Positions 35,780-44,989 of a DNA stretch of 64,000 nucleotides are shown here, piece after piece. The stretch is taken from positions 1 to 64,000 of the forward strand of contig NZ_MVHG01000017.1 of the NCBI RefSeq assembly GCF_002086125.1, in the 5' to 3' direction. Below the pieces are notes generated by a model. It did no database searches and was not told where the DNA came from. It saw only the letters and a program-made list of their open reading frames with translations. A program made the position numbers and the translations under genes. Each line of letters starts with the position of its first letter. Positions within the stretch are counted from its first letter, which is position 1. The DNA is from Mycobacterium arosiense ATCC BAA-1401 = DSM 45069. GTDB lineage: Bacteria > Actinomycetota > Actinomycetes > Mycobacteriales > Mycobacteriaceae.

Positions 35780-36973
35780 TCAACAGGTCAGCAGCATGCA
35801 CCCCGCGACGGGCCCACCGCCGACGGATACGACGCCGACCTCAGGACGCCGCGATACCTGCCGCTCCCCCGCGTCGCCGCGCAACTGCAGACACCCTTCG
35901 TGCAGCGCCCAGTAGCCGTGCATGCGGCCGGCCGAAAGTTGACCCCCGTAGGTGTTGAGCGGCAACTGTCCGTCCCGGGCGATCCGCGCGCCGCCCTCGA
36001 CGAACGGGCCGGCCTCGCCGTCACCGCAGATGCCGAGCGCCTCCAGCCAGGCCAGGGTGAGATAGGTGAATCCGTCGTACAGTTCGGCGACTTCGAGGTC
36101 GGCCGGCTTCAATTCGGTTCGCAACCACATCTGCGCCGCGGCATCCGACATCGCCATCTTCGGGTAGTCCGCGCGGTGAAACCAGCCACCGGCTCCATCG
36201 GACCCGCCGATCGCCTCCACCTTCACCGCGCGGTGCGGACAATCGGCGGCATACTCCGCGTGCGACACCACCACCGCGATCGAGCCGTCGATCGGGACAT
36301 CACAGTCCAGCAGCCCGAGCGGGGTGGACACCGGCCGCGCACCCAGGTAGTCGGCCATCGTCATCGGATCCCGGTACACCGCACGGGGATTCAATGCGGC
36401 GTTGCGCCTGCCGTTGAGCGCGATCCAGCCCAGCTGTTCTTTGGTGGTCCCGTACAGCTCCATGTGACGGCGGCAGTTCAGTGCCAGCCAATTGGCGGCC
36501 GAATAGGCATGCGCCGCAACCAGATCGTTGACGTCGTCCATCGCTCCGACGGCCGGCTTCGGCTCGCCCTCGGGTGTTTCGAACATCCGCGCCAACGGCG
36601 GGGCCGCGGCGTTCTCCTCCTGCTTGACCGGCACCGTGCCACCGAGCATTTGTATCGTCCGGTACACGACGACGTGGCGGGCGCGGCGTTCGGCGACCGC
36701 GCGGCATGCCGACATCACCGGCGAAAGCAGCCCACCGGTGCCGAAGCCCGACCCGCAGTCCGCGGCCTCGATGCCCAGCCGCGCGTTGACGTCCGCCGCG
36801 GGCGTGTCGCCCAGGGTCGCTATGCCGTCGATGTCGGTCGCGGTCAGTCCGGCGTCCTCGATGGCGGCGCGCACCGCCTCCATGGTCAACTCTGAGCCCG
36901 GGATGCCGGTGCGGCGGCCGATCCGCGAGATGCCGATGCCCGACAGGATCGCGTCTTTCTCGAAATGCGTCAT
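35780..36973 (-). CDS. Thiolase-like lipid-transfer protein (Ltp/SCPx-type)
   Basis: A 397-aa protein of the thiolase-fold non-specific lipid-transfer group. Features are GIGISRIGRRTG at the start, AIEDAGLTATDIDGIATLGDTP, AELYDGFTYLTLAWLEALG and the loop YGGQLSAGRMHGYWALHEG, which replaces the GHPxGxSG motif of true thiolases. Ltp proteins pair with DUF35 OB-fold partners to make aldolases or thiolases in sterol side-chain breakdown, and a DUF35 gene is divergent here. ATG 36973; a longer frame to 37162 is not supported. Confidence 0.85.
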   Translation of the reverse strand: MTHFEKDAILSGIGISRIGRRTGIPGSELTMEAVRAAIEDAGLTATDIDGIATLGDTPAADVNARLGIEAADCGSGFGTGGLLSPVMSACRAVAERRARHVVVYRTIQMLGGTVPVKQEENAAAPPLARMFETPEGEPKPAVGAMDDVNDLVAAHAYSAANWLALNCRRHMELYGTTKEQLGWIALNGRRNAALNPRAVYRDPMTMADYLGARPVSTPLGLLDCDVPIDGSIAVVVSHAEYAADCPHRAVKVEAIGGSDGAGGWFHRADYPKMAMSDAAAQMWLRTELKPADLEVAELYDGFTYLTLAWLEALGICGDGEAGPFVEGGARIARDGQLPLNTYGGQLSAGRMHGYWALHEGCLQLRGDAGERQVSRRPEVGVVSVGGGPVAGCMLLTC

Positions 36974-37009
36974 GCCACCGCCCGTCAGACCACACCGTAT
37001 CGAATCAAT

Positions 37010-37019
37010 AGAGTGTACT
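37010..37019. promoter_or_regulatory. AGAGTGTACT motif, Ltp/DUF35 divergent promoter
   Basis: AGAGTGTACT lies between the divergent starts at 36973 and 37029. The same ten bases recur at 39644-39653 before fadE22. On the minus strand it includes TACACT, a TAnnnT-like -10, so it may be part of a promoter or an operator for the nearby FadR-type regulator. Confidence 0.45.
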
Positions 37020-37028
37020 GTATTCGTC

Positions 37029-37364
37029 GTGTCAGACGGGCCGCTGCTCATCGAATACTGCGACGACTGCGCGCGCTGGATACATCCGGCCAGTGGCGTA
37101 TGCCGCGAGTGCGGGGGCACGCTACAGGCGCGGCCGGTATCCGGGCGGGGCACCGTGTTCACCTACACGGTCAACCATCACCCCTACAACCCGGAGATCC
37201 CCACCCCCTACGTCATCGCCATCGTCGAGCTCGCCGAACAGAGCGGTCTGCGGGTGGCGGCCAATATCGTTGAATGCGAACCAGATTCGGTGAGCTGCGG
37301 CATGCCCGTCGAACTGCGGCCGGAGCGCGGCAGCGGCGGCGCGGCGCAGTTCGCGCCAGCCTGA
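37029..37364 (+). CDS. DUF35 OB-fold protein with zinc ribbon
   Basis: A 111-aa protein with the rubredoxin-like zinc ribbon (CDDC...CREC, residues of about 11-30) followed by an OB-fold (GRGTVFTYTVNHHPYNPEIPTPYVIAIVEL). Such proteins are the acyl-CoA-binding partners of Ltp thiolases or aldolases and of ChsH-type hydratases. GTG 37029 gives the correct N-terminus (VSDGPLLIEYC). It is divergent from the Ltp gene and convergent with fadE22, whose stop is only 4 bp past its own. A Ltp-DUF35 complex is likely. Confidence 0.85.
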   Translation: MSDGPLLIEYCDDCARWIHPASGVCRECGGTLQARPVSGRGTVFTYTVNHHPYNPEIPTPYVIAIVELAEQSGLRVAANIVECEPDSVSCGMPVELRPERGSGGAAQFAPA

Positions 37365-37367
37365 CCC

Positions 37368-39548
37368 CTAGTTGATCAGCGGGTCGCGCGGCATGCCGAG
37401 GATCCGCTCGGCGATCTGATTGCGCGTCACTTCCGATGTGCCGCCGGCGATCGCCATGCCGCGGGCGCCCATCATCAGCCGGCCGGCCAGGGCGCCGGCA
37501 CCGTCGGTCAGCGCGACCTCGGAACCCAGCAGCGCCGCCATGATCGCGGCGCCTTCCACCATGTGCTCGGCCAGCTTCAGCTTCGTGACGTTGCCTTCCG
37601 GCCCGGGGCCCGCGCCTTCGACGCTGCGCGCCGCGCGCCGCAGGTTCAGCAGCCGCAGCGCGGTTTCCTCGGCGAGGTAAGAGCCGACCCGAATCCGCCC
37701 GCCCGCCAACCGGTCCGGCCGTTGTTGCTCGGTGAGCCGCACCAATTGGTCGGCCAACCCCTCGTAGAACGATCCGCTGCCGCCGATGCTGACCCGCTCG
37801 TTGCCCAGCGTCGCCCGCGCGACGGTCCACCCGGAGTTGGGCGTGCCGACGACGTCTTCGTCGGGGACGAACAGGTCGTTGAAGAAGACCTCGTTGAAGT
37901 CCGAGCCGCCGGTGATCTGCCGCAGCGGCCGCACCTCGACCTCGGGCGCCTTCATGTCCACGATCACCGTGGTGATGCCCGCGTGCTTCGGGGCGTCGGG
38001 GTCGGTGCGCACCGTGGCCAGGCCGCGCGCGCAATAGTGCGCCCCGCTGGTCCACACCTTCTGGCCGTTGATCTTCCAGCCGCCGTCCACCCGGGTGGCG
38101 CGCGTCTTGATGGACGCGGCGTCCGAGCCGGCGTCGGGCTCGGAGAAAAGCTGGCACCAGATCTCGTCCTTGCGCAGCGCCTTCTCGACGAACCTTTCGA
38201 TCTGCCAAGGTGTTCCGTGCTGGATCAGGGTCAGGATCACCCAACCGGTGATCCCGTAGTCGGGCCGCTTGATGCCGGCCTTGCGGAACTCCTCCTCGAT
38301 CACCAGCTGCTCCACCGCGTCGGCCGCGCGTCCCCACGGCTTAGGCCAGTGCGGCATCACGTAACCGGTCTCGATCAGCTTGTCGCGCTGGGCCTCCTTG
38401 CTCAGCCCGGCGATCTCGCCGGCGTCGGCGCAGATGCCGGCGCGCAGTTCTTCGGCTTCCGGCGGCAGGTCGAGGCTGTTCTCCCGGACGGCGCCGGCGG
38501 CGGTGCGCTCGAACACGTCGGCGGCGGGTGCGTCCCCGCCGAACAGCGCCGCACTCACCACCGCCCGGCGCAGATGCAGGTGCGCGTCGTGTTCCCAGGT
38601 GAAGCCGATGCCGCCGTGCACCTGGATGTTGAGTTCGGCGTTGCGGACATAGGCGGGGAAGGCCAGCGTCGCGGCCACCGCGGAGATAAGGCGGAACTGC
38701 TCCTCGTCCTCGGACGCCGCACGGGCGGCGTCCCAGACGGCGGCGATCCCGGACTCCGCACCGACCAACATGTTGGCGCAGTGATGCTTGACCGCTTGGA
38801 AAGTGGCGATGGTGCGCCCGAATTGCTGGCGCACCATCGCGTAGTCGACGGCGGCGTCGACGCAGTCCGATGCCCCGCCCACGGCCTCGGCGGCCAGCAG
38901 GGTGCGGGCCCGCGCCAACGCCGATTGCCTTGCCCCGGTCAAGATGTCGTCGTCGGAAACGCGCACGTTCTGCAGGCGGACGCGTCCGGACCGCCGCGTC
39001 GGATCGAAGTTCTCCGACACCTCGACCGCGACACCGTCGCGGCCGCGCTCGAGCACCAGCACGTCGTCGCCCGCGCAGATCAGCAACAGCTCGGCCAGCC
39101 CGGCGCCCAACACGACCCCGGCCTCACCGTCGGCTGTCCGACCATTCGAGCCGTCGTTGACCCGCACCTGGCTGTCCAGCCCGATGCCCGCGGTGACCGT
39201 TCCATCGATCAGGCCGGGCAGCAGCCGCGACTTCTGTTCGGCGGTACCGTCTTTGGCGATCACCGCGGACGCGATCACGGTGGGCACGAAAGGCCCCGGC
39301 GCCACCGCGCGGCCGAGTTCTTCGATCACCACCACGAGTTCGGGCAGCCCGAAGCCGGAGCCGCCGTACTCTTCCTCCACGTGCAGGCCGAGCCAACCCA
39401 GCTCGACCAGGTTCGGCCAGAACCCGGGCCGGGGCTCGTCCGAGGCGTCGAGCAGCGATCGGGCCGCCCACCGCGCCTTCTGCGAGGTCAAGAACCCGCG
39501 GGCCACCGCGGCCAGTTCGCGATGGTCGTCGGTTATTGCGATACCCAT
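37368..39548 (-). CDS. fadE22: Fused double acyl-CoA dehydrogenase FadE22-like
   Basis: A 726-aa protein with two acyl-CoA dehydrogenase units in one chain. Unit 1 (about 1-370) has EEEYGGSGFG and a C-terminal QFGRTIATFQAVKHHCA plus IQVHGGIGFTWEHDAHLHLRR end. Unit 2 (about 380-726) has SEPDAGSDAASIKTRA, WKINGQKVWTSGAHYC and the closing GARGMAIAGGTSEVTRNQIAERILG. Double-length FadE proteins of this kind are usual in mycobacteria. ATG 39548. Expected role: alpha,beta-desaturation of an unusual acyl-CoA, possibly sterol derived. Confidence 0.92.
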   Translation of the reverse strand: MGIAITDDHRELAAVARGFLTSQKARWAARSLLDASDEPRPGFWPNLVELGWLGLHVEEEYGGSGFGLPELVVVIEELGRAVAPGPFVPTVIASAVIAKDGTAEQKSRLLPGLIDGTVTAGIGLDSQVRVNDGSNGRTADGEAGVVLGAGLAELLLICAGDDVLVLERGRDGVAVEVSENFDPTRRSGRVRLQNVRVSDDDILTGARQSALARARTLLAAEAVGGASDCVDAAVDYAMVRQQFGRTIATFQAVKHHCANMLVGAESGIAAVWDAARAASEDEEQFRLISAVAATLAFPAYVRNAELNIQVHGGIGFTWEHDAHLHLRRAVVSAALFGGDAPAADVFERTAAGAVRENSLDLPPEAEELRAGICADAGEIAGLSKEAQRDKLIETGYVMPHWPKPWGRAADAVEQLVIEEEFRKAGIKRPDYGITGWVILTLIQHGTPWQIERFVEKALRKDEIWCQLFSEPDAGSDAASIKTRATRVDGGWKINGQKVWTSGAHYCARGLATVRTDPDAPKHAGITTVIVDMKAPEVEVRPLRQITGGSDFNEVFFNDLFVPDEDVVGTPNSGWTVARATLGNERVSIGGSGSFYEGLADQLVRLTEQQRPDRLAGGRIRVGSYLAEETALRLLNLRRAARSVEGAGPGPEGNVTKLKLAEHMVEGAAIMAALLGSEVALTDGAGALAGRLMMGARGMAIAGGTSEVTRNQIAERILGMPRDPLIN

Positions 39549-39610
39549 GAGGGCCCTCCTCGCGCCGCATGCCAGCCGGGTGTGATCGCCCCGAAAGCTG
39601 GGTGGCCTGC

Positions 39611-39631
39611 CCCGCTTCGAGGGGAAGCGGG
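39611..39631 (-). terminator. Small hairpin between the SDR gene and fadE22
   Basis: CCCGCTTC and GAAGCGGG form an 8-bp stem with a five-base loop. It is downstream of the SDR stop and upstream of fadE22, so it may end the SDR transcript. Confidence 0.35.
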
Positions 39632-39643
39632 GCGGCTGCCTAA

Positions 39644-39653
39644 AGAGTGTACT
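39644..39653. promoter_or_regulatory. AGAGTGTACT motif upstream of fadE22
   Basis: Exact second copy of the decamer found at 37010-37019, about 100 bp before the fadE22 ATG. Flanking bases also agree (AAGAGTGTACTTAATGCG here versus TAGAGTGTACTGTATTCG there). Confidence 0.45.
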
Positions 39654-39680
39654 TAATGCGGGGAGGGCGCCGACGGGGGG

Positions 39681-40448
39681 CTACTTGGGTGCGAACCGCT
39701 GCCCGGCGTCCAGCCGCAGGCACTGTCCGTTGAGCATCGGATTGTCCACGATGGCGGCGGCCAGCTTCGCGTACTCCTCGGGACGGCCGAGGCGCTTGGG
39801 GAACGCCGCGTCCTTGGTCAGCTGCGTGGCGAACTCGTCCGGAATGCCTTGCGTCAGACCGGTCGCGAACAGGCTGGGGGCGATGGCCAGCACCCGGATG
39901 CCCACCGAGCCGAGGTCGCGCGCCATGGTCAGGCACATGCCGGCAATACCCGCTTTGGCTGCGGTGTAGGCGACCTGGCCGATCTGGCCCTCGAAGGCCG
40001 CGATGGAAGCGGTGTTGATGATGACGCCGCGCTCCCCGGTGTCGGGGTCCTCGGGCTCGTTCCTGGCCATGTGTGCGGCGGCCAGCCGGCTGATGTTGAA
40101 CGTGGCGATGAGGTTGAGGTCGATCACGGACTGGAAGGATTCGAGGTCGTGCGGACCGGACTTGGTCAGCGTCCGCTTGGCGATGCCGCCGCCCGCGGTG
40201 GTGATCACGACATGCAGGCCGCCGAGCTTGTCGACCGCGGCCTGCAGCGTCTCCTCGGTGCCGGTGAAGTCGGTGACGTCGACGGGATAGAAGGCACCGC
40301 CGACGCCCTCGGCGACCGTCTTACCGTCGGAGCTCTCGCGATCGAGGATGGCGACCTCCGCGCCGCGGTCGTGCAGCAGCTCGGCGCTGGCACGTCCCAT
40401 TCCCGATGCGCCGCCGATGACGACGACCTTCTTCCCGTTGATCTCCAT
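39681..40448 (-). CDS. Type II 3-hydroxyacyl-CoA dehydrogenase-like SDR
   Basis: A 255-aa SDR resembling HSD17B10-type 3-hydroxyacyl-CoA dehydrogenases. Motifs: VVVIGGASGMGRASAELL, DLNLIATFNISRLAA, INTASIAAFEGQIGQVAYTAAKAGIAGM (catalytic Ser, Tyr and Lys) and an end with GRPEEYAKLAAAIVDNPMLNGQCLRLDAG. The next gene is fadE22, so both probably act on one beta-oxidation route. ATG 40448. Its promoter region has a TGTAACGTTAC palindrome. Confidence 0.88.
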   Translation of the reverse strand: MEINGKKVVVIGGASGMGRASAELLHDRGAEVAILDRESSDGKTVAEGVGGAFYPVDVTDFTGTEETLQAAVDKLGGLHVVITTAGGGIAKRTLTKSGPHDLESFQSVIDLNLIATFNISRLAAAHMARNEPEDPDTGERGVIINTASIAAFEGQIGQVAYTAAKAGIAGMCLTMARDLGSVGIRVLAIAPSLFATGLTQGIPDEFATQLTKDAAFPKRLGRPEEYAKLAAAIVDNPMLNGQCLRLDAGQRFAPK

Positions 40449-40489
40449 CCGGACGTCTCCTTCTTGGGTTGTCAGATCCTGTGCAATCT

Positions 40490-40499
40490 GTAACGTTAC
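40490..40499. promoter_or_regulatory. GTAACGTTAC palindrome upstream of the SDR gene
   Basis: A perfect 10-bp palindrome 42 bp before the SDR ATG and 62 bp before ligB on the other strand. TAACGTTA cores are common in TetR operators; no TetR gene is adjacent. Confidence 0.35.
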
Positions 40500-40560
40500 G
40501 TAGGCACGCTAGCGTGTCCGCACTCCAGGCCTGTCACCGAGCCATGCCAAGCTGGCAACC

Positions 40561-42090
40561 GTGCTCCTTCTCGACGTGGCCGCGACGTCATCCGACGTCT
40601 CGGGCACGTCGTCGCAATTGGCCAAAGTCGCCCACATCGCCGACCTGCTACGCCGCGCCGCGCCGGACGCCGCGTTGGTCGCCGTCATCGTGTCGTGGCT
40701 GTCCGGTGAGTTGCGGCAGCGCCAGATCGGCGTGGGGCCCGCGGCGCTGCGCTCGCGCCCGCCCGCGGCCCAGCACGCCTCGCTGACCGTCGGCGGGGTC
40801 GACGCCGCCTTCTCCGACATCGGCGCCGTGTCGGGCAAGGGCGCGCAGGCCCGGCGCGCCGCGCTGCTGAACGCGCTGTTCGCCGCCGCCACCGGCACCG
40901 AACAGGCCTTCCTGACGCGGCTGCTCGGTGGCGAACTGCGCCAGGGCGCGCTGGTCGGGATCATGGCCGACGCCGTGGCCAAGGCCGCGGGGATGCCGGC
41001 CGCCGCCGTGCAGCGCGCCGCGATGCTGGGCGGGAACCTGCCGGCGGTGGCGGCGGCAGCGCTGTCCGGTGCCCCCTCGGCGCTGGACGCGTTCACCCTG
41101 CGGGTCGGCCGGCCGGTTGGGCCGATGCTGGCGCAGACCGCGACGAGCGTGGCCGACGCGATCGAACGCCACGGCGGCCCGGCCATTTTCGAGGCCAAGC
41201 TGGATGGGGCGCGGGTACAGATCCACCGCGCCGGTGACGAGGTCAGGGTCTACACCAGGAGCCTGGACGACGTCACCGCCCGGCTGCCCGAGGTGGTGGA
41301 GGCGACGCTGGCGCTGCCGGTCGATCGCCTGATCGCCGACGGCGAGGCGATCGCGCTGCGGCCCGACAACTCGCCGCAGCGCTTCCAGGTCACCGCCTCA
41401 CGCTTCGGCCGCTCCGTCGACATTGCCGCAGCCGTTGCCGCGCAGCGACTTTCGGTGTTCTTCTTCGACATCCTGCATCACGACGGCGTCGACCTGCTCG
41501 ACGCCCCGACCGCCGACCGGCTGGCCGCCCTGGACGCGTTGGTGCCGCCGGCGCAGCGGGTCGACCGGCTGGTCACCGCCGACCCGGCGGCGGCGGGCGC
41601 CTTCCTGGACGCGACGCTGGCGGCCGGGCATGAGGGGGTGATGGCCAAGGCGCCCGACGCGCCGTACCAGGCGGGGCGCCGCGGCGCGGGCTGGCTGAAG
41701 GTCAAGCCGGTGCACACGCTGGATCTGGTAGTGCTGGCGGTGGAATGGGGATCGGGGCGCCGCCGGGGCAAACTCTCCAACATCCACCTGGGCGCCCGCG
41801 ATCCGGGCAGCGGCGAATTCACGATGGTGGGAAAGACTTTCAAGGGCATGACCGACGCCATGTTGGAGTGGCAGACCGCCCGGTTCAGCGCATTGGCCAT
41901 CGACGGCACGGACGGCTACGTCGTCCACGTGCGACCCGAACAGGTCGTCGAGATCGCGCTGGACGGCGTGCAGGATTCGTCGCGCTACCCCGGCGGCCTG
42001 GCGCTGCGGTTCGCCCGCGTGGTGCGCTATCGCGACGACAAGAGTCCCGCCGAGGCCGACACCATCGACGCGGTGCGCGCGCTGTACTGA
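40561..42090 (+). CDS. ligB: ATP-dependent DNA ligase LigB
   Basis: A 509-aa ATP-dependent ligase. An N-terminal DNA-binding domain (about 1-185) precedes the nucleotidyltransferase core with [12 protein letters not shown], whose Lys213 is the adenylated residue, then [18 protein letters not shown] and [14 protein letters not shown], and a C-terminal OB domain. This is one of the extra mycobacterial ligases besides LigA; it is not essential in relatives. GTG 40561. Monocistronic, with cstA 54 bp downstream. Confidence 0.94.
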   Translation: MLLLDVAATSSDVSGTSSQLAKVAHIADLLRRAAPDAALVAVIVSWLSGELRQRQIGVGPAALRSRPPAAQHASLTVGGVDAAFSDIGAVSGKGAQARRAALLNALFAAATGTEQAFLTRLLGGELRQGALVGIMADAVAKAAGMPAAAVQRAAMLGGNLPAVAAAALSGAPSALDAFTLRVGRPVGPMLAQTATSVADAIERHGGPAIFEAKLDGARVQIHRAGDEVRVYTRSLDDVTARLPEVVEATLALPVDRLIADGEAIALRPDNSPQRFQVTASRFGRSVDIAAAVAAQRLSVFFFDILHHDGVDLLDAPTADRLAALDALVPPAQRVDRLVTADPAAAGAFLDATLAAGHEGVMAKAPDAPYQAGRRGAGWLKVKPVHTLDLVVLAVEWGSGRRRGKLSNIHLGARDPGSGEFTMVGKTFKGMTDAMLEWQTARFSALAIDGTDGYVVHVRPEQVVEIALDGVQDSSRYPGGLALRFARVVRYRDDKSPAEADTIDAVRALY

Positions 42091-42144
42091 ACGACGCGCG
42101 TTCCGACAGGCGCAGTTCGTGTTGCGGGCGTAGGGTCTCGGTCC

Positions 42145-44406
42145 GTGGCGATCACAGGCCAGGACAACGACATCAGCTACATCCACACCGGCGCAGACCT
42201 GCCACCCGTCGCCATCGTCGACCGCTCCCCCATCACCGCGCGGCACAAGATCGTCTTCGCGATCGTCGCGGTGCTCGGCGCCATCGCCTGGGCGATCATC
42301 GCGTTCACCCGCGGCGAGACCGTCAATGCGGTGTGGTTCGTCGTCGCGGCAATCTGCACCTACCTCATCGGGTTCCGCTTCTACGCCCGGCTGATCGAGA
42401 TGAAGATCGTCCGCCCGCGCGACGACCACGCCACGCCGGCCGAAGTTCTCGACGACGGCACCGATTACGTGCCGACCGATCGCCGGGTGCTGTTCGGCCA
42501 TCACTTCGCCGCCATCGCCGGGGCCGGACCGCTCGTCGGTCCGGTGCTGGCCACCCAGATGGGTTACCTGCCGTGCAGCATCTGGATCGTCATCGGGGCG
42601 GTGTTCGCCGGCGCGGTGCAGGACTACCTGGTGTTGTGGATCTCCACCCGGCGGCGCGGGCGTTCGCTGGGACAGATGGCCCGCGACGAACTCGGCGCCA
42701 CCGGCGGGGTGGCCGCGCTGCTCGGGGCGTTCGTCATCATGGTGATCATCATCGCGGTGCTCGCGCTGGTCGTGGTCCGGGGGCTGGCCCAAAGCCCCTG
42801 GGGCGTGTTCTCCATCGCCATGACGATTCCCATCGCCGTGTTCATGGGCTGCTACCTGCGATTCCTGCGCCCCGGCCAGGTGACCGAGGTTTCGCTCATC
42901 GGTGTGGCGCTGCTCCTGCTGGCCGTGGGCGCCGGCGCCTGGGTCGGCGAAACCCCTTGGGGGGCATCATGGTTGAACCTGTCGGCGGTCACGGTGTCCT
43001 GGCTGATCATCGGCTACGGGTTCGTCGCGTCGGTGCTGCCGGTGTGGTTGCTGCTGGCGTCGCGTGACTACCTGTCGACGTTCATGAAGGTCGGCGCCAT
43101 CGCGCTGCTCGCGGTCGGCATCTGCATCGCGCGCCCGCTCATGCAGGCGCCCGCGGTGTCGCATTTCGCGTCGCGCGGCGACGGACCGGTGTTCCCCGGC
43201 GCGCTGTTCCCGTTCCTGTTCATCACCATCGCCTGCGGGGCGCTGTCCGGATTTCACGCGCTGATCTCGTCGGGGACGACGCCCAAACTGCTGGAGAAGG
43301 AAAGCCAGATGCGGCTGATCGGCTACGGCGGCATGCTGACCGAATCGTTCGTCGCGGTCATGGCGCTGATCAGCGCGGCGATCCTGGACCAGCACGTGTA
43401 CTTCGCGCTCAATGCGCCGGCCGCGCAGACCGGTGGCACCGCGGCCACCGCAGCGCACTACGTCAACGGCCTCGGGTTGCGCGGCGCCCCGGCGACCGCG
43501 GACCAGCTCACCGCGACCGCCGCCGGGGTGGGCGAGAAGTCGATCGTGTCGCGCACCGGCGGGGCGCCGACGCTGGCCGTCGGCATGTCCGAGGTGCTCT
43601 ACCGGGTGTTCGGCGGTGCGAGCCTCAAGGCGTTCTGGTACCACTTCGCGATCATGTTCGAGGCCCTGTTCATCCTCACCGCCGTCGACGCCGGCACCCG
43701 CGTCGCCCGGTTCATGCTCTCCGACACCCTCGGCAACCTCGGCGGCCCGCTGACCAAGCTGCGCAACCCGAGCTGGCGCCCGGGTGTGTGGCTGTGCAGC
43801 CTGGCGGTGGCCGCGGCCTGGGGCAGCATCCTGCTGATGGGGGTGACCGATCCGCTGGGCGGCATCAACACGCTGTTTCCCCTCTTCGGCATCGCCAACC
43901 AACTGCTCGCCGCGATCGCGCTGACCGTCATCACGGTCATCGTCTTCAAGAAGGGCCTGCTGAAGTGGGTGTGGGTCCCCGGCGTCCCGTTGCTGTGGGA
44001 CCTCGCGGTCACACTGACGGCGTCATGGCAGAAGATCTTCTCGCCCGATCCGGCCGTCGGCTACTGGGCGCAGCACTCGAAGTACCTGGCGGCCAAGCAC
44101 GCGGGCAAGACGGTGTTAGGTTCGGCCAAGAACGCACACCAGCTCGACGACGTCATCCGCAACACCTTCGTCCAGGGCACGCTGTCCATCCTGTTCGCGG
44201 TGGCCGTCGTCATCGTCGTGATCGCCGGGGCCGTGGTCGCGCTCGGGGCCATCCGCGGGCCCGGCCGACCGCTGACCGAGGACGACCCGGTGCCCTCGAA
44301 GTTCTTCGCGCCCTCGGGTCTGATCCCCACCGCCGCCGAGCGGGAGATACAGCGGCGATGGGACGAGCTGCCGCCGTCCGGGAGCCAGCCGCGCACAGAT
44401 AGGTAG
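42145..44406 (+). CDS. cstA: Carbon starvation protein A (peptide/pyruvate transporter family)
   Basis: A 753-aa polytopic membrane protein of the CstA/BtsT family, which imports peptides or pyruvate. Family marks are FYARLIEMKIVRPRDDHATPAE, HHFAAIAGAGPLVGPVLATQMGYLP and FSGFHALISSGTTPKLLEKE-like residues (SGFHALISSGTTPK). About 16-18 hydrophobic segments are visible. GTG 42145. In enterobacteria, CstA is followed by a small DUF466 protein; here the small genes that follow are different (44508 and 44801). Confidence 0.94.
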   Translation: MAITGQDNDISYIHTGADLPPVAIVDRSPITARHKIVFAIVAVLGAIAWAIIAFTRGETVNAVWFVVAAICTYLIGFRFYARLIEMKIVRPRDDHATPAEVLDDGTDYVPTDRRVLFGHHFAAIAGAGPLVGPVLATQMGYLPCSIWIVIGAVFAGAVQDYLVLWISTRRRGRSLGQMARDELGATGGVAALLGAFVIMVIIIAVLALVVVRGLAQSPWGVFSIAMTIPIAVFMGCYLRFLRPGQVTEVSLIGVALLLLAVGAGAWVGETPWGASWLNLSAVTVSWLIIGYGFVASVLPVWLLLASRDYLSTFMKVGAIALLAVGICIARPLMQAPAVSHFASRGDGPVFPGALFPFLFITIACGALSGFHALISSGTTPKLLEKESQMRLIGYGGMLTESFVAVMALISAAILDQHVYFALNAPAAQTGGTAATAAHYVNGLGLRGAPATADQLTATAAGVGEKSIVSRTGGAPTLAVGMSEVLYRVFGGASLKAFWYHFAIMFEALFILTAVDAGTRVARFMLSDTLGNLGGPLTKLRNPSWRPGVWLCSLAVAAAWGSILLMGVTDPLGGINTLFPLFGIANQLLAAIALTVITVIVFKKGLLKWVWVPGVPLLWDLAVTLTASWQKIFSPDPAVGYWAQHSKYLAAKHAGKTVLGSAKNAHQLDDVIRNTFVQGTLSILFAVAVVIVVIAGAVVALGAIRGPGRPLTEDDPVPSKFFAPSGLIPTAAEREIQRRWDELPPSGSQPRTDR

Positions 44407-44507
44407 TCGACTACGCGTGCGTACTGGTGCACACCGACCGTACGTTAACCGCATCAGCGGCCGAACTACCTGGTCAACGCGGCCGCAGCGCGAAGAAGGT
44501 GAACGAA

Positions 44508-44804
44508 ATGCCGGTCACGCCAACGGGACTCCGGACCGCACCCGATAGCCAGCCCACTGCCCAACCGTCCTCGGCGACGCCCACGGCCGCGGCGGCCCGC
44601 GCCGAGGTCCTGATCACCACCCAGCAGGTGCTGTTCGGCGCCGCCGTTGCCCAGGGGACGCGCCGTGCCCCCCTCGTTAGCCGCATCGGCGCCGTGCTGC
44701 GGCGGATGGCCGCGGACGCGAACACGCCGCGCCGCCCCCACCCCCCGAAGTATTACGGCTACATCGAGGAGGCCCGCATGGCACGCGAAATGGACCGGCT
44801 GTGA
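44508..44804 (+). CDS. Hypothetical 98-aa protein
   Basis: An unrecognised 98-aa protein. The first 30 residues are Ala/Pro/Thr rich; a helical, basic middle (ISRIGAVLRRMAADANTPRRPHPPKYYGYIEEARMAREMDRL region) follows, and no membrane segment or signal peptide is seen. ATG 44508 has AAGGTGA upstream. Its TGA overlaps the GTG of the 39-aa membrane protein (GTGA), so the pair is translationally coupled. It follows cstA by 101 bp and may share its transcript. Confidence 0.65.
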   Translation: MPVTPTGLRTAPDSQPTAQPSSATPTAAAARAEVLITTQQVLFGAAVAQGTRRAPLVSRIGAVLRRMAADANTPRRPHPPKYYGYIEEARMAREMDRL

Positions 44805-44920
44805 ACGCCACCGTCATCAGCCTCGCCTGCGCCGGGTTGATGGTGCTGCTCGGGATGGGAACCTACAACCTGCAGTGGTGGCTCGAGCGCAACGACTACG
44901 AGCGCCATTTCCAGGACTGA
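44801..44920 (+). CDS. 39-aa single-pass membrane protein
   Basis: A 39-aa ORF, GTG 44801 to TGA 44918-44920. It has one hydrophobic helix (about residues 4-24, ISLACAGLMVLLGMGTYNL) followed by WWLERNDYERHFQD, a charged amphipathic end. The GTGA overlap with the upstream gene and the clear TM pattern argue it is real, although it is too short for usual gene callers. Its place after cstA suggests a small accessory subunit of a membrane complex; that is inference. Confidence 0.6.
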   Translation: MNATVISLACAGLMVLLGMGTYNLQWWLERNDYERHFQD

Positions 44921-44989
44921 CCGAACGCGGGCGGCACGCCGGGCAAAAAGGTTGTGCCCAAGCCCGCGCCGCGGTCCTAAACTTGCGCG

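Noticed and set aside
41398..42792. A 464-codon minus-strand frame opposite ligB and cstA
   Set aside because: Composition (His, Arg, Asp rich, no domain pattern) is typical of antisense reading in GC-rich genes; the plus strand has two clear enzymes.
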